Origin: Takakia lepidozioides | Lineage: Eukaryota; Streptophyta; Takakiopsida; Takakiales; Takakiaceae | Reading direction: 5' to 3' | Length of the DNA: 64,000 nt | Assembly: GCA_030704615.1 (NCBI GenBank) | Contig: CM060731.1 | Span: 75,868,756-75,932,755, forward strand | Shown: positions 20,718 to 32,437 of the stretch, piece by piece | Layout: every line of letters starts with the position of its first letter | Position numbering within the stretch: position 1 is the stretch's first letter | Notes under the pieces: model-generated | The model's database searches: none | What the model was told of the DNA's origin: nothing | Seen by the model: only the letters and a program-made list of their open reading frames with translations | Made by a program: the position numbers and the translations under genes

Positions 20718-23700
20718 TCACCCATCTTCATCCACGTCTTGATAATCTCGCCTATTGTCATTGCCCCCATCCCTAGGGGGCGGATCTTCACCGTGTAAGT
20801 CTACACCATAGTCTAGCCAGGGCATCAATGACTGCAAAAACACCAGAAGTGCATTCCGACCTTCCAGCTCCATTTCTTGGCCTGCTGCCAACATGTGCAT
20901 CTGTTCCATGTGCTGGGGTGGCATAAGATCTGCCCCAGGCCCAGGGCCTCCAGGGAATCCCATTTGTTGAACCTCCTCAGGGGGGAGAGTTGAAGCCGAA
21001 TCCGAGAATTCTGACACCAGCAAATGCCGATACCTGAACATCATGTAAGTTTCAAAGGTCAGAATACTGGAAATACCTGCTGAGGCCTGTCACCGATAAG
21101 AGCACCCTTGCCGTAGACTATCCAACCTCTGAAACCCAAGTTCTAATTCACAACAACGAAAGCTAATCTAAGCAGAGAGAAATGTCAACCATGAATCATG
21201 GCCTGTTGTAAGGAGGAAATGAGCAGAACTCCATCAAGCAGCACTGGCAGGCATGACTATTGCATAAGATTGCACTTAGAATGGTCTGAAGATGAAGAGT
21301 GAATACAAAAATGGAGAACAGCGACAGACAGAGCCAGTGCTTCATAGATAAGGAAAGGGCCACCTGGAAGCAGAAGAAGAAAGCAGTGGAAACAAAGAGA
21401 ATTTAAAGAATTACTCATTCTGATCGGATTGGAATGCTTCCTTGCGCACACATGCCCAATTAGCAACTTCTCCTCCATTCTTTGCTGCTACGGATTTATC
21501 TGCAGCTACGCCAACAGCTGTAGCAGCCCTCTTCAACCACGCCTGAACATCTGGAGCTCTCCACACTAGATAGTTTCGCTCCACATAAATAGTAATCAAG
21601 TGTTCAAGAGATGGGCCTCCAGCTGTAGCCTTGCTGAAGTGAGGGTGTTTGAGAATTTTTGTCCAGGCTGCATCCTCTTTGATAGGGGCTTTGTTCACTA
21701 TCCTTTTAAGCACTAAAGGATGGAGCATCAGTGCTTGCTGCAGAAGATCAGATGATGAAACTCTGTCCTCTGTCTCTGTTTCTGGCAACTGCTGCCGTAC
21801 CTTGTCACTTGTGGTCCTGCACAATTGTCCCACAATGGAGTTCAATAAGACTGAATATAACTCAATAATTGGCATATCAGGAGCAAAGGGACAGTAGAAG
21901 GGGTGGGAACAATTTTGACACAAGTGGCAAAACCAATCACATTCAAGAGGATACTCCATACAATAAATCCAACACAAAACCTGACAGACTAAAAACGGCG
22001 GTGTTCCCATGTCATGTTAGTAGCAATAATACATGCTATGTTGTGTAAAATCTAAGAAAAACAACCCTGTATCTCTTGAACTGCCAACTAAAGGAAAAGG
22101 GCAGAAAACAAAAGCCACAACCACCAACAATCCTTCATGTATACAATGGCACACTCAATGCTTTCAAGTTAGCATATGGCAAATGGACTTCAACTTGAAA
22201 TAAGAAAGATACCTTGGTAAGCTATGATCAGGTATCTGGGCTTCAATATGAAACCGAGCCAATGCTATTGAGAATGAAAAACTTGGAAGAAGTGCCAACG
22301 AGCGCTCTTTGCCATAAAGGTCTACAAATCGTTGCAGCCACTCATACTGTTCTGCCCTTAGAGAAAAATAGTCAATGCAAAATAGAGAGCCCAAAGGGTC
22401 ATCTGAATCCAAAGACAGCAAAAGTTTACAGACTTCAAGTGCTGTCCGATGGCAACCGCGTCGTCCTAGATGTTGCATGTGCCTAAATAGAGCATAGAAA
22501 AAGGGTTTATTTGCATCGCACCCAAAATCAACCCTACAAGTTCCAAGCGAAGGATTAAACCAAGGATGCCACGCGCATTCAAGCGCATAGAGGCACCGCT
22601 CCAAAAGGTCAGCAGATCGCTGGAACTCCCCCATGTGTTTGTAGACCTCTGCCAATGCTAGCAGCGAGTCAACGTGGTAAGGGTGATGGTTCAGTAGCAT
22701 GGCTATGGTATTTGGGTCATGGGAAGATACACACGCCTCGTACTTCTTTTGCACCTCCATGTAAGAGCCTGAGAAAGAGTACCTGCACACATTGGGTCTT
22801 TCCGTTAGTCAATGATAGAGCCTTAACATGGGGGAGGACATCTTGGATGACCTCAAGGGTCTACCCACTCTCGGCACTAGACTGAAATTTAAACTCAGGG
22901 CAGGAAGCCTACCTTTGAACAGCAAACAGAAGCAGAGAGGAAAGGGAGAGTGCAATTGCCCGTTGTGTGGGCAATCTGAAGACAGTATTCATTTTCTGAT
23001 ACACTGTCCGGGGTTCTCTCACAAAGAGACGCTCTCTTCAACTCTATCAAGGGAATTGTGCCTGTACCCCTGTTTACCAACTTTGAAAGTCTCGAGGCTG
23101 AGCCAAAAGCCCAGGCCCTCCTGAGGCCTAGTTTTTGGGCAAATCACACACAGCAGATTGATGCTTGTGTGAAGGGATTTCTAGAGGATATCTGGAAAAC
23201 CCGGATTAATTCTTTATATGAAGGTAAGTCTTACTACCAAGGTCAGCCCCTGACAGAGGTAGGTTCTGTTCCTTTTGTTCCCGCTCAAACTGGGCGCGGG
23301 GTCAATGGCCACAAGGCTACGGCAAACAACGTCTTATGAGTACAATGATAGAGCCTTTCCCTGCTAGCTAAAACATATCATTTATCCCCAACTATCAGAG
23401 TACATTTTTTGATGAGATGTAAGGGGGTTGGGAGATGAGGGGCTGAGAGCACCTTCTCATGGCTCGAAGTTCAGGAAGGTAATATGTTAAGAGAAGGAGG
23501 GGAATTTGGGGAGACAAGAAAGATAGGATAGAGACAGAGGCACCAACACCTGAAAAGTTGCAGTCCATCTTTTGTGTCGGTACACTCCATGGACATTCCC
23601 CCCTCCCAGCGTGGCCAATGTTCCATGGGCACTACTAAAAGAGTCTTCTTTAACGGCAACCCTCGGCCCCCTCTGCGGGGACCCTGCCGCCTACGGGCAG

Positions 23701-25538
23701 ACGTCATCCCACTTCCCTCTCCACTGCGCTCAACTGCATTGATAACTTTAGATCCAAAAATACGCCGCAATTCATCTTCAGCCCTCAGATGCCTTGGATC
23801 CGCAGCCAGAATCTCAGCTATAACCTTGAAACCTGAACAAACCAAATAATCAGGCTTATGTTGATGTCCATGAAAAAGTTGCAATTTTTTACTCCTTTCT
23901 GTAGTGATTTTCCCCCACTTCCCCTGTCCAGTAAATAAGTAACCCTATTCTTACCTGGTTGTGAAGGAGCATCAGATGTAGAGGCAGTCTTCGAGTTTGA
24001 GACTGCCAATTTCTCCAGCAGAACATCGACAGATTCATCCTCATCTGCAGTGGTGCTCTCCGCTACAGCAGTGGCCACTGGCTTGCCTTTCTTCTTTCCC
24101 TTATTCTTTTTCTTTCTGGCCCTTGATGATGCAGCTATGGTGGTTGGAACTTGCCTCAAACTCTGTACCTGACTACTGGTATCTTCCATCTCTCCGTCAT
24201 CAATCTCCTCCACATCATCTTCTTCCTGAACCAGGCCAAACAGTGGGAAAGCAGAGCAATGTTGGTACAACCTGGCATTTGCATATTCATGACATCTAGT
24301 ACCACTTTAAATCACTGCTCAGTCTTCAGTAAGCCAACAATGAAGACAGTCTTCCGGAGGCTTCAAAGAAAACAGGACAACTGAAATCCACAAGTTCCTG
24401 GAGTTGTCCTTTTGACATTGTTACATTCCATTCACCCACCAGATGGCAGAGCAGCTGGGAGCATTCTAAGAACACTCAGTGACAATTGAAAAGTACATTG
24501 CTGAGAAGGAGAGAAAGCCTCGGAGACGCAAGCATAGACTTTAGCTTGCAGTAGACCCCCTGCCTGGTTTGCACGGAGCAGAAAAAGAAGGGAGAGCAGA
24601 CAGGGGATACGCAAAGATGGGGTGGGAGAACACTACAGTCGCAGGGGGAGAGGGACAGGGCCACAGAGAATTAAGACATGTTTCCAGACCTTGTCGCCCT
24701 AGACAAAACCAGAGAGAGTAGGTCGGCGCAAGGAACCACCAGTCTGCAATTAGATACACGCACTTTTGTGCTATGAACTATCCCATGCAGCCAACAATGT
24801 GATAAGGCTTCATGGGAAAGTTGATCAGAAGAACACTGATCATCCCAAATGAACTACAGATAACTGAGAGGTGCTATTTATCTCTGTTGAGAAGCCTAGC
24901 ATGCCTCTGTAGCCTTGCTACCCCCATCCGGAAACTGGTTTTCATTGTCCTTGTTTTCTGGTCCACAGCATGTTATGCTATCCTAGAGTGACTATGTGTC
25001 CAACATCAACAGAGGGAAGACACAAATTCCATCTTTGATTTGAATGGCAATTTGCTGCAATTCATGGAGTACTCCAATCTAAGTAGAATTTTTCTTCTTT
25101 ATTTGTATGTTTCTAGGGTTGACCGCACACACCAGGCCGATATCATGATACATGCTTCATGGTAACAAACCTTAACTGTTTCTTCTCTTTTCCAGGGAGA
25201 GAATGCACGATGTATGGGTAGCTGGCATGCCTGGCGAATTCAGAGCAATCAAAATAATGAAAGAACTCCAGATTGGACAAAGACAGTTGCAAGGCTCGCT
25301 AAACCTTGACCTCGCAGGTGAGCTAGATTTCCAAACCTAAAGGCACAAACAAAATTAGCGTCTAAGGGATCTCCACTGAGCTTACCTGGAGTCCTAGAAG
25401 ATCAAACCGGTTCCTCACTGTCTTTTCAGACTCGTCGTCTTCCACATCCTCGCTGTCCGCTGTGCCAGCCATGGAATCTTCAAGCAATGTCGGCGCTTGC
25501 TGCTCCCGCAGCACACGCTTCATCATGCGGCCTGACAT
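20718..25538 (-). CDS. TCF25: TCF25/Nulp1-family protein (Rqc1-type)
   Basis: Homologue of TCF25/Nulp1, the family that includes yeast Rqc1, which acts with Ltn1/Listerin on stalled 60S ribosomes in ribosome-associated quality control. Exons: 25538-25386, 24225-23955, 23832-23550, 22782-22213, 21816-21415, 21033-20718; in phase, 664 aa. Seen: N-terminus MSGRMMKRVLREQQ, acidic segment, NRFDLLGLQ, a lysine-rich basic patch (RARKKKNKGKKKGK), then the conserved core with ELRRIFGSKV, LKKTLLVVPMEHWP, LLNHHPYHVDSLLALAEVY, ECAWHPWF, GTCRVDF, RRGCHRTALEVCKLLLSLD and LVWRAPDVQAWL, and a C-terminal block RNALLVFLQSLMPWLDYGVD ending DVDEDG. MSGR is chosen as start because the family begins there. A LINE fragment sits in intron 3 (22825-23342) without touching the splice sites. 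Confidence 0.92.
22825..23342 (+). mobile_element. 5'-truncated LINE insertion with target-site duplication
   Basis: The 518-bp segment is flanked by identical 15-bp direct repeats CAATGATAGAGCCTT at 22810-22824 and 23343-23357. Its plus strand encodes the C-terminal zinc-binding tail of a non-LTR reverse transcriptase (CNCPLCGQSEDSIHFLIHC at about 22950-23005), followed by a 3' end with GGTCAATGGCCACAAGGC that recurs at 39160 and, diverged, at 53420 and 54530. It lies in intron 3 of the TCF25 gene, antisense to it. Confidence 0.85.
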
Positions 25539-27397
25539 CGTTTCTTCTGAACTCGGGAGAGCTAGATGCAAACCTGTTTGTACTCTGCAAACTCTATAAT
25601 ATATCTGCTTTTTGTTTAGTAACAACTCCACCAAATTTCAATCTGTTCCCTTGACGTGCCCCTCGAAAGCTTGACTGCGTCTCTCTCTCCCTTTAATACA
25701 TTATTTGCGTTGACCTTCACCACCCATACGTGGAAACTGGAAACATCCAGACTCGGGCTCTGGCAACCACTTTACAAGTGTCGCAGTGCTTCAAAGGAAA
25801 CTCCAGCTACAGGATTTTTCTTCAGGGCATTCCACCGCTCACAACCCACAACTCCCAAGGAAGTGATTCCCGAAACAGGCACACTCGTATGACCTGCCCT
25901 TGACAAGTAGCAAATTTTCATGAAAGAACGCGTGCTTCCTGTCAGCACCAAATCTTCTCCCCAATTCTTGATATCTTAAATACTCCTAGTGGATTCTGCA
26001 GCATTCAGGATAAACTCGACACAGAAAGGAACAACGAAGAACGTGACAAGCGGAGGGTGCCACAAAACACTGAAAGGACCCCTAAGCAGATAGTGACAAG
26101 GCATCCGTCCTCACTCGAAATCTAAATAGGGAACGAACGGGTAAGGGTTGTGAGGGTTTTGATCTTTTCCAATCTGCTCACAATTCACAGCACAACATTT
26201 GTCGTATCCTTCTTAGTGACACGAACCCGATCGGTGGATCACTACTCACCCACGAAGGCATGAAAGTAAGTTTGATCCGTGGACAAGCTGGCATGTGTTA
26301 CATTTCACTGCTCAATCTGTGGCTACAATTGCTCGCTGAACCCACAGAGAGACACCACTTTGTGTAGCAATCGCGATATGGATCTACAAGAAGTTATGAG
26401 CCGGGCACAACTATAGTTTTACGAGGGAAAGTTCTGCCAGAGTTAAACCAACACACTGGCTGAGTAGCTTACTATAGCTTTTTGTTTTCTTCTCTTGTTT
26501 CTTTGTTCCTCCCCCCCCTTTTTGGGAACTTCACATCATATGCACGTTCACCCGTTGTACATGTTGTAAATAAAGTCTTACAGGGTTTCATCAACACTCT
26601 GAGTTTAGTGGGTGTTCGCAAAAGGAGGGTGCTTAATATATACGTCACCTGTTGCTGCTCAGTTCAATGTGTATTTGGGCGGAGTTGGAAGGCAGAGGAG
26701 GACGGACACACACGAACGGAGAGAGAGAAAGAAGGAAGAAAGGTTTTTGTAACGGCCAGAGAGGACCATAGCCCTAGAGACAGGTAGAGCAACCCAAGAA
26801 CCACTTCAGAGAGAGAACGAAACTTGACAACGTCCACAGGAAATCCCAACAGCGACTCGGACAAGCAAGCAAAAAGAAGAGAGGACTAGAAAGGATCAGA
26901 GATTGGAAAGCTTCACGGCATCAACGGGAAGGCCACAGAGTGTAATTGGAAACACCGCAGGTAAACAGGGTATGGCATTTGAAACTTTGAAGGGCATTGT
27001 TGATCACAGGCAAACCTTACGTTTCGCATGTCCATCAACCCTTGCCAAATCACTTCTTGTCACAAATGCTCCAGCATCATACTAGGGCAAACCGTTGTTG
27101 GCATCTATATGGTAGGAACCAAAAGCATCAAAGCCTCATCCTCTAAAGGCTTGGAACTACACATGATCAAAAGCCCAGAAGAATGCTTGAAGTACACACA
27201 CTGAACTCCTCACAGCATACCCAGACTGGAAGCCAAAGACTCTCTTCACCCTTCCGTCACACGCTCGGCTAATTTGTTCAGTTGTTAGTTCTGAACTCAA
27301 GTCTTGCAAAATTGCTGGGCTATGCATCCGATCTATACAGAGGGGACGTTACATCACATAGATGGTTTTTCATCGCACTAATGAAAATCCCCGATAC
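25539..27397. other. Intergenic between TCF25 and PS1 genes
   Basis: Contains the TCF25 promoter on the left and presumably the PS1 3' UTR on the right. A stretch near 26460-26600 has a pyrimidine-rich block followed by an AATAAAG motif and resembles a retroelement end, but no partner copy was identified. No gene was found. Confidence 0.4.
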
Positions 27398-30300
27398 TCA
27401 TTTGAGTACCAACTGAAGACCTCGAGGCTGCTCGCTGTAGTGGCTCCTAAACTCCTCCCCTCCATGCTTCCCAAGTGCTTTGGGAGTGGCAGCAGCAGCA
27501 AGGGCAGACAAGAGTGACTTACTACTCCTCAAGTCTGCACTCGAACGTAAATGTGGCGAGTTGATTCCATGGCTATTATGTTGGCTGGAACATTCCATGC
27601 GAGTGGCAGTGGGGCCACAAGCAGTGCTTCCTGTCCACAGGAAGCGATCGGAGTAGGGGCTCAGCAAGCTCTCGGAAAACTGGGGTGCACTGTCCACTAT
27701 AAGGCCCTGCAGTGAAAAGAGAGCATGTGTGTAAGAAGCCGGGGTGCAGATAAACAGGAAAGGGGCACCCAAAGTGTATATTTCTGAGAGAAGGATGTGT
27801 GCAAGCAGGAGCTGGTTCTTAAACAACTTAAGCATCTGCAACTTCAGCACCACTGCTTTATTCTACGGAAGTGGTAAGAAATTTCAAGGCCAGGAATTGG
27901 AGACAACTGGAGATTCTATCATCCAGGTGACCTACTTGACATACTTCAGGAGACTAAAATGAAACTCCACTGCAACTGCTACGAAGTTAGCAACATCAAA
28001 GAAACTTCAATGGAAATATTGAAAAACTAGAGACACTGCGATATGTAGACGTTTTTAGCATGCACCTCTGCCATAGCCTTAATCTTCAGAGCAGTGTCCC
28101 GAGTCAAGAGTGCCACACGACCATCCAGCACTGTACGGTCAAATAACAAAGCACACTCCAGAACATGGTCATCATTTGTGGGCGACATCAGATCACCAGC
28201 ATCACCATACTGCGAGAAAACCCTGTCAATTTTGCAAGAGCAAGTATTAGCTTCACCTCTCTTCAATACTAACCTCATTAGAACCTCAATTGGAAAATCC
28301 AGCAACATGCCAAAACAATGTTCAAGCCTACAACCATGAAGAAGGCAATTGTCTATCGAGTAATGTTTGATGTAGACTTGACCTACAAACAAGGAACACT
28401 TATCTCTTCTGACACAAGCTATAAAAAATGCTGTCATCTTTACCTGGAGTGGTATGAGGGAGATGATGGTGGGGTTATCCGCACTGGGAGCGTCTCTGAG
28501 GAGCTTTGGACATGGATCCAGAATGGCATTCTAATCATGCATTCCTCAATCCACTTGAGTGCAAAACGAGCCCCCACCTTCATATTGTCTCGTCGTTTGA
28601 GGCAGTCCAGCTCCCTCACCACTGCCAGCAATGGACTCTCTCAAATAAGACTTACATTTGCCTTCCATCTCAAACCTCGTAAAGCGTGTTGGAGATCATG
28701 TCACACCAGGCAAAATTATCTACACAGGTCATAAATGGCCATGCTGAATGCTAGACTGTCATCAACAACCGGAATGAAACAAGCCACGGAGGTACAGAGA
28801 CAGCTTTTACGGGCTAACCGATTTTGGGTATGATGAGTCGAGTCTCCCGGATTCCTTCCAACTGCTTTAGTGACTTCAGGGCGTCAGCATCAAGTAAACA
28901 ATTGGTGTCCACAACCAAGTGCCATTGACGACGTGATTCCCCACTTCCAAGCTTGATTCGTCCTAGCATGTGGTCTAGATGTGCCTGCATGTTGAGGTCA
29001 AAAAATTTGAAGGATGTTGGGTGCTGCAGGCTGTGATATGCTGTGAAAAATGTTCAGTATCTGGTAAATTTAATTCTGTCTCCTTAGCTTTGGCATGGTG
29101 AGATTGCAACAAGAGACAACAATGGCTTTGACAATTGACACCAAACTGAAATCATTGCAGATGAAGGTTGTGGCAACACTCAAATGCCCCAATGAGCCGG
29201 CAGACCTTGGGTTCATGGCATTGAGGGGAAATCACCAATCAAGGAATGAGAAAAGATCTGACAAGAAAGATATTGAAAATGCAATAGCGGTTCTAGTCCA
29301 CAGCTACATTAGCTTCACAAGAGATTGAGGATTTACCCCTGAGGATGATCCTCGCCGTTGAGGCCGGGGCAGCCCAAGAGCCCTCGACCCAAAATCTTCA
29401 TCAGGGGATGAAACATAGGATGGGGTAAACACTGGTTTGTACCCCATACTTTCAGTAGTCATGAACAGAGGCTGAAAGGGTTCTCTATGTCCCTCGGCTG
29501 AGCCCCGGGATGATGTGGCACCACAGTCACTCTCTCCCCCACCACACCACAGACTCTTTTTCACACTACCTAATCTGGGGAGATAGTTCTCGTCCGGTGG
29601 CAGATTCTCCTTATCTGAGGGGTAGTGCTCCTCCTCAGAATCATATCTCACCGACAATTTTCGTAGGGCACTCTCAATGCTGCCCAGCTCACTCACGGAA
29701 TTGTCTTCAGTCAATGTTGCAAGGACTTCACCAGGTTGAGTCTCTTGTGGTGTGTTCAGCTCTGCCTTTGAAGTGTTTGAAATGCCACCTGGAGCAGTGA
29801 CAAGAGATGGGAGGGGTGCTGAAGTGCACCGCCGCAACCACAATTTCGATGGTGTCAGCCCATCTGGTCCCACCATATTTACCTGCTTGGTGGGAGTCAG
29901 TTTATCTGGAGCTGGAGAAAATTTCGTGGGGGTCAGTTTCTCAGGGGCTGGGGACTTCCTAACAACTGGTGACCTAGGTGATCGCACATTTAGAGCAGAT
30001 GGCTGCAGGGCTGCAAATGCCTGGCGGCGTGCTGGAACTCGTGGCGGTAGCTCATTGGCTCCACGCTGTCCCTGACTCTTTGCTGGAGAAGGAGCATTTT
30101 CATCCTGGACAACACTACCAAAACTGTTCTCCCTCTTAGTCTGCTGTCGGAATGTGGATCTGCACTCCTGTACACATACAGACAACTTATGATCATCAGA
30201 ATCTAGAAGACATCAGTTCCACAATTTCTTCCACGTGACATCTTGTCAATAAAATGCTCTGCCACTTTTAAACTGCACAGAACTTATAAATTCTTGTGCA

Positions 30301-31790
30301 GCTTGAACATTGAAAGGGCAAAAGGGGAAAAAGTGCATACCTTATTCTCATCCTGCCCTGTAATCCCACTGTTCTGTCCCCTAGTGTGCTGCCGGATATT
30401 GGACCTACTTGTCTGCGTTGACAAACACTTTATCATCATCAGGAAAGAGTGTCAGGAAGACACTTTTCTCTTTTATCAGTTCTGAGTCAACTTCTCAGTA
30501 CTACTTGCTGCAGGTGAAATACAGGAGAGAGCACAGAACAAGGAAGAGAGGGTGAGAAGGCTATCAGAGGAAAGAGAAGGAAAAAGATACATTTTCATCT
30601 AGCCCGATGCTCCCGCTGTTTTCCGTGTTTTCCCTCATGACCTGCTGCCCAGGGATACGCCTACCTTCCTGTTTAAAATGCCAAATTACAGTCCTGAGAA
30701 CTAACAACAAGATTTCCAAAATCTTTCTTCCGGTCAAGTTTACCAAAGCTTAGGAGACAGGGGTCAAGGCAAAGTGGTCATCACAGGAGAGAGAGAAAGA
30801 GATAGGAAGAACGCAAAGACGCAAAGAAAGGCAGAAACTTCATAACTTCATAACGTCCATACCGAAAGAGGTTATGGGGCAAAAGCTGGAGCAAAGAAAG
30901 GAACAGCTCGCGAAGACTAGGGAAATGAAATGGAATTATACTTTATAACGTCCGCGGGGGAGAGAGTGAGAGACCTGACTTTCGATTTTGTATCTGAAGC
31001 TGGTCTTAGACCCGCCTTGAGAAGAGAGCTCCAACTTATCTGCGTTGGAGTGTGTGGACTCTACCGATATGGCCCCTGAATCATCTGAGTACTGCTCAGC
31101 AGCACGGAGAGGAAGCCAGTCGATTTTGTAGATTCGGGTAGAAGCGCCCAGCTGAATCATGTCGTTTTGCTTGGCGAGACGGGGGTCTAGGCCTCCCACC
31201 AGTTCCCCATTTACTCGTGTCCCATGTACTGCAAATAGAGGTAGATGAGCAACAACAACCTGTTAAACTAGTATTGCTTGAAAAGCTCTTTCCGAGTGAC
31301 TGAGAGGACTGCAGGGTAATCAGATTCGACATTCCATCGCGGCAGGAAGACCGACCATGTACGAGAATGCGTGGGTTGAACGGCAGGGCTTTTCTGCTGC
31401 GGTAGATGCCATGCATAAAAGAAACTTGATTGCAGTGTAGAGCACCTTACCCCTATGTGTATATCTTTCAGCAACCTCCCCCCGGCATCCACCATCTTCT
31501 ATCCCGTTCCCACTCCACCTCCTCTCTTCTTCTATCGACAAATTACGTTTGGATTGTCCTGACACCTTGTTTCCTTTTCCTATGATAGCCTACCGGAACC
31601 CATGGGCCCTATGGGCTTTAGTTCATTATGCGTCATCTCCCATCAGCTCTTGGGTCTTTCCGTGGGCTCTGTCTTGTATCCTGCTTTTGTTTTTCACACA
31701 GCTATTTGAGCTTTCCGTGGACGTTAACAAAAACAATGTCTCCTATTCATTCCCCCGCAGGTCTGAAGAGAAACCTACATACATTGTAAG

Positions 31791-31826
<36 letters not shown>

Positions 31827-32064
31827 TGACTATACCTGATTGCAGGTCAGTGAGAAGAAATTCCATGGTGGCATGCAGCACTTGAATCTCCAAGTGATGG
31901 CGGCTGGTGCTGGAATGGCCCACCCATATGTCACAGTCCGCATGCCTTCCCACAACCCAAGCATCTTTTCCCTGCAAGCATATCCTGTCGATGGCCGCCC
32001 CTTCCTTGTACACTGTCAGATACGGCACCATGTCTGTCCCTCCTCCCAACATCGCCTCTCCCAT
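27398..32064 (-). CDS. PS1: PS1-like FHA and PIN domain protein
   Basis: Resembles Arabidopsis PARALLEL SPINDLES 1, an FHA-PIN protein needed for correct spindle orientation at meiosis II. Exons: 32064-31836, 31228-30975, 30668-30591, 30412-30341, 30167-29337, 29023-28819, 28621-28444, 28222-28066, 27706-27398; all in phase, 770 aa. Seen: an N-terminal FHA domain (residues about 14-110: VVGRHADCDIW, SSTSRHHLEI, VHGTRVNGELVGG), a long low-complexity linker with three related short segments and three TPxK motifs, and a C-terminal PIN domain (VVDTNCLLD from Asp527, IIPKIVVRELDCLKR, SPTNDDHVLECALLF, ALLTRDTALKIKAMAE). After the PIN domain comes FSESLLSPYSDRFLWTG, also seen in PS1. The start ATG at 32064 is the first in frame; another lies four codons later. 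Intron 1 has a 34-G run just after its donor. The gene is divergently transcribed from the DUF2358 gene. Confidence 0.9.
31680..31745 (+). repeat. LINE 3'-end-like fragment in PS1 intron 1
   Basis: The stretch around CTATTTGAGCTTTCCGTGGA at 31691-31720 closely matches the terminal region of the CYP38-intron LINEs (CTCTATGAGCTTTCCGCGGA at about 37070 and 39055). It is probably a short, decayed 3' fragment of the same family. Confidence 0.5.
31792..31825. repeat. Poly(C)34 / poly(G)34 homopolymer
   Basis: Thirty-four consecutive C on the plus strand, so 34 G on the transcribed strand of the PS1 gene, starting about 11 nt downstream of the 5' splice site of intron 1. Such a run can form a G-quadruplex and is also prone to length errors in sequencing. 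Confidence 0.95.
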
Positions 32065-32437
32065 CCCACCCCTCTGTCCCACAATGTCAGACCCGATTTA
32101 GAAGACTTTCTCTCTCTCTCTCTCCCTCGCTGCTCTTCCCTGTCGCTCTACCGATTAGCTTCAAGGATCCGAGAGCTTCTATATCGCAATGCGAAGGAAG
32201 ATGCGAAGGAAGATGATACCGCGCAAAACCTGGCATCACACACTGAGGAGAAAGAGCGGGTAAAATATGACCGTTAGGCCAGATTCAAATACGTTCATCC
32301 ATTCATCCATACAGATAGCTTATCAGACTATGTCTGATCAGTGATAAGTGAGGATGGCTTATTCGTGATAAGTGGGAGTGAACTGGATAGTGTGGAGCTG
32401 AGCGTCTGTGGAAGAGAAGAGAAGAGAGCTGCTGGCT
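32065..32437. promoter_or_regulatory. Bidirectional promoter region PS1 / DUF2358 gene
   Basis: This 373-bp gap separates the start codons of two divergent genes and must hold both promoters and 5' UTRs. Three GATAAG cores (I-box type, known from light-responsive plant promoters) lie at 32319-32324 (reverse), 32343-32348 and 32367-32372 (forward), each 24 bp apart. No clear TATA box was identified for either gene. Confidence 0.55.

Noticed and set aside
31549-31839. Plus-strand ORF ending in polyproline
   Set aside because: The proline run is only the translation of the C34 homopolymer in PS1 intron 1.
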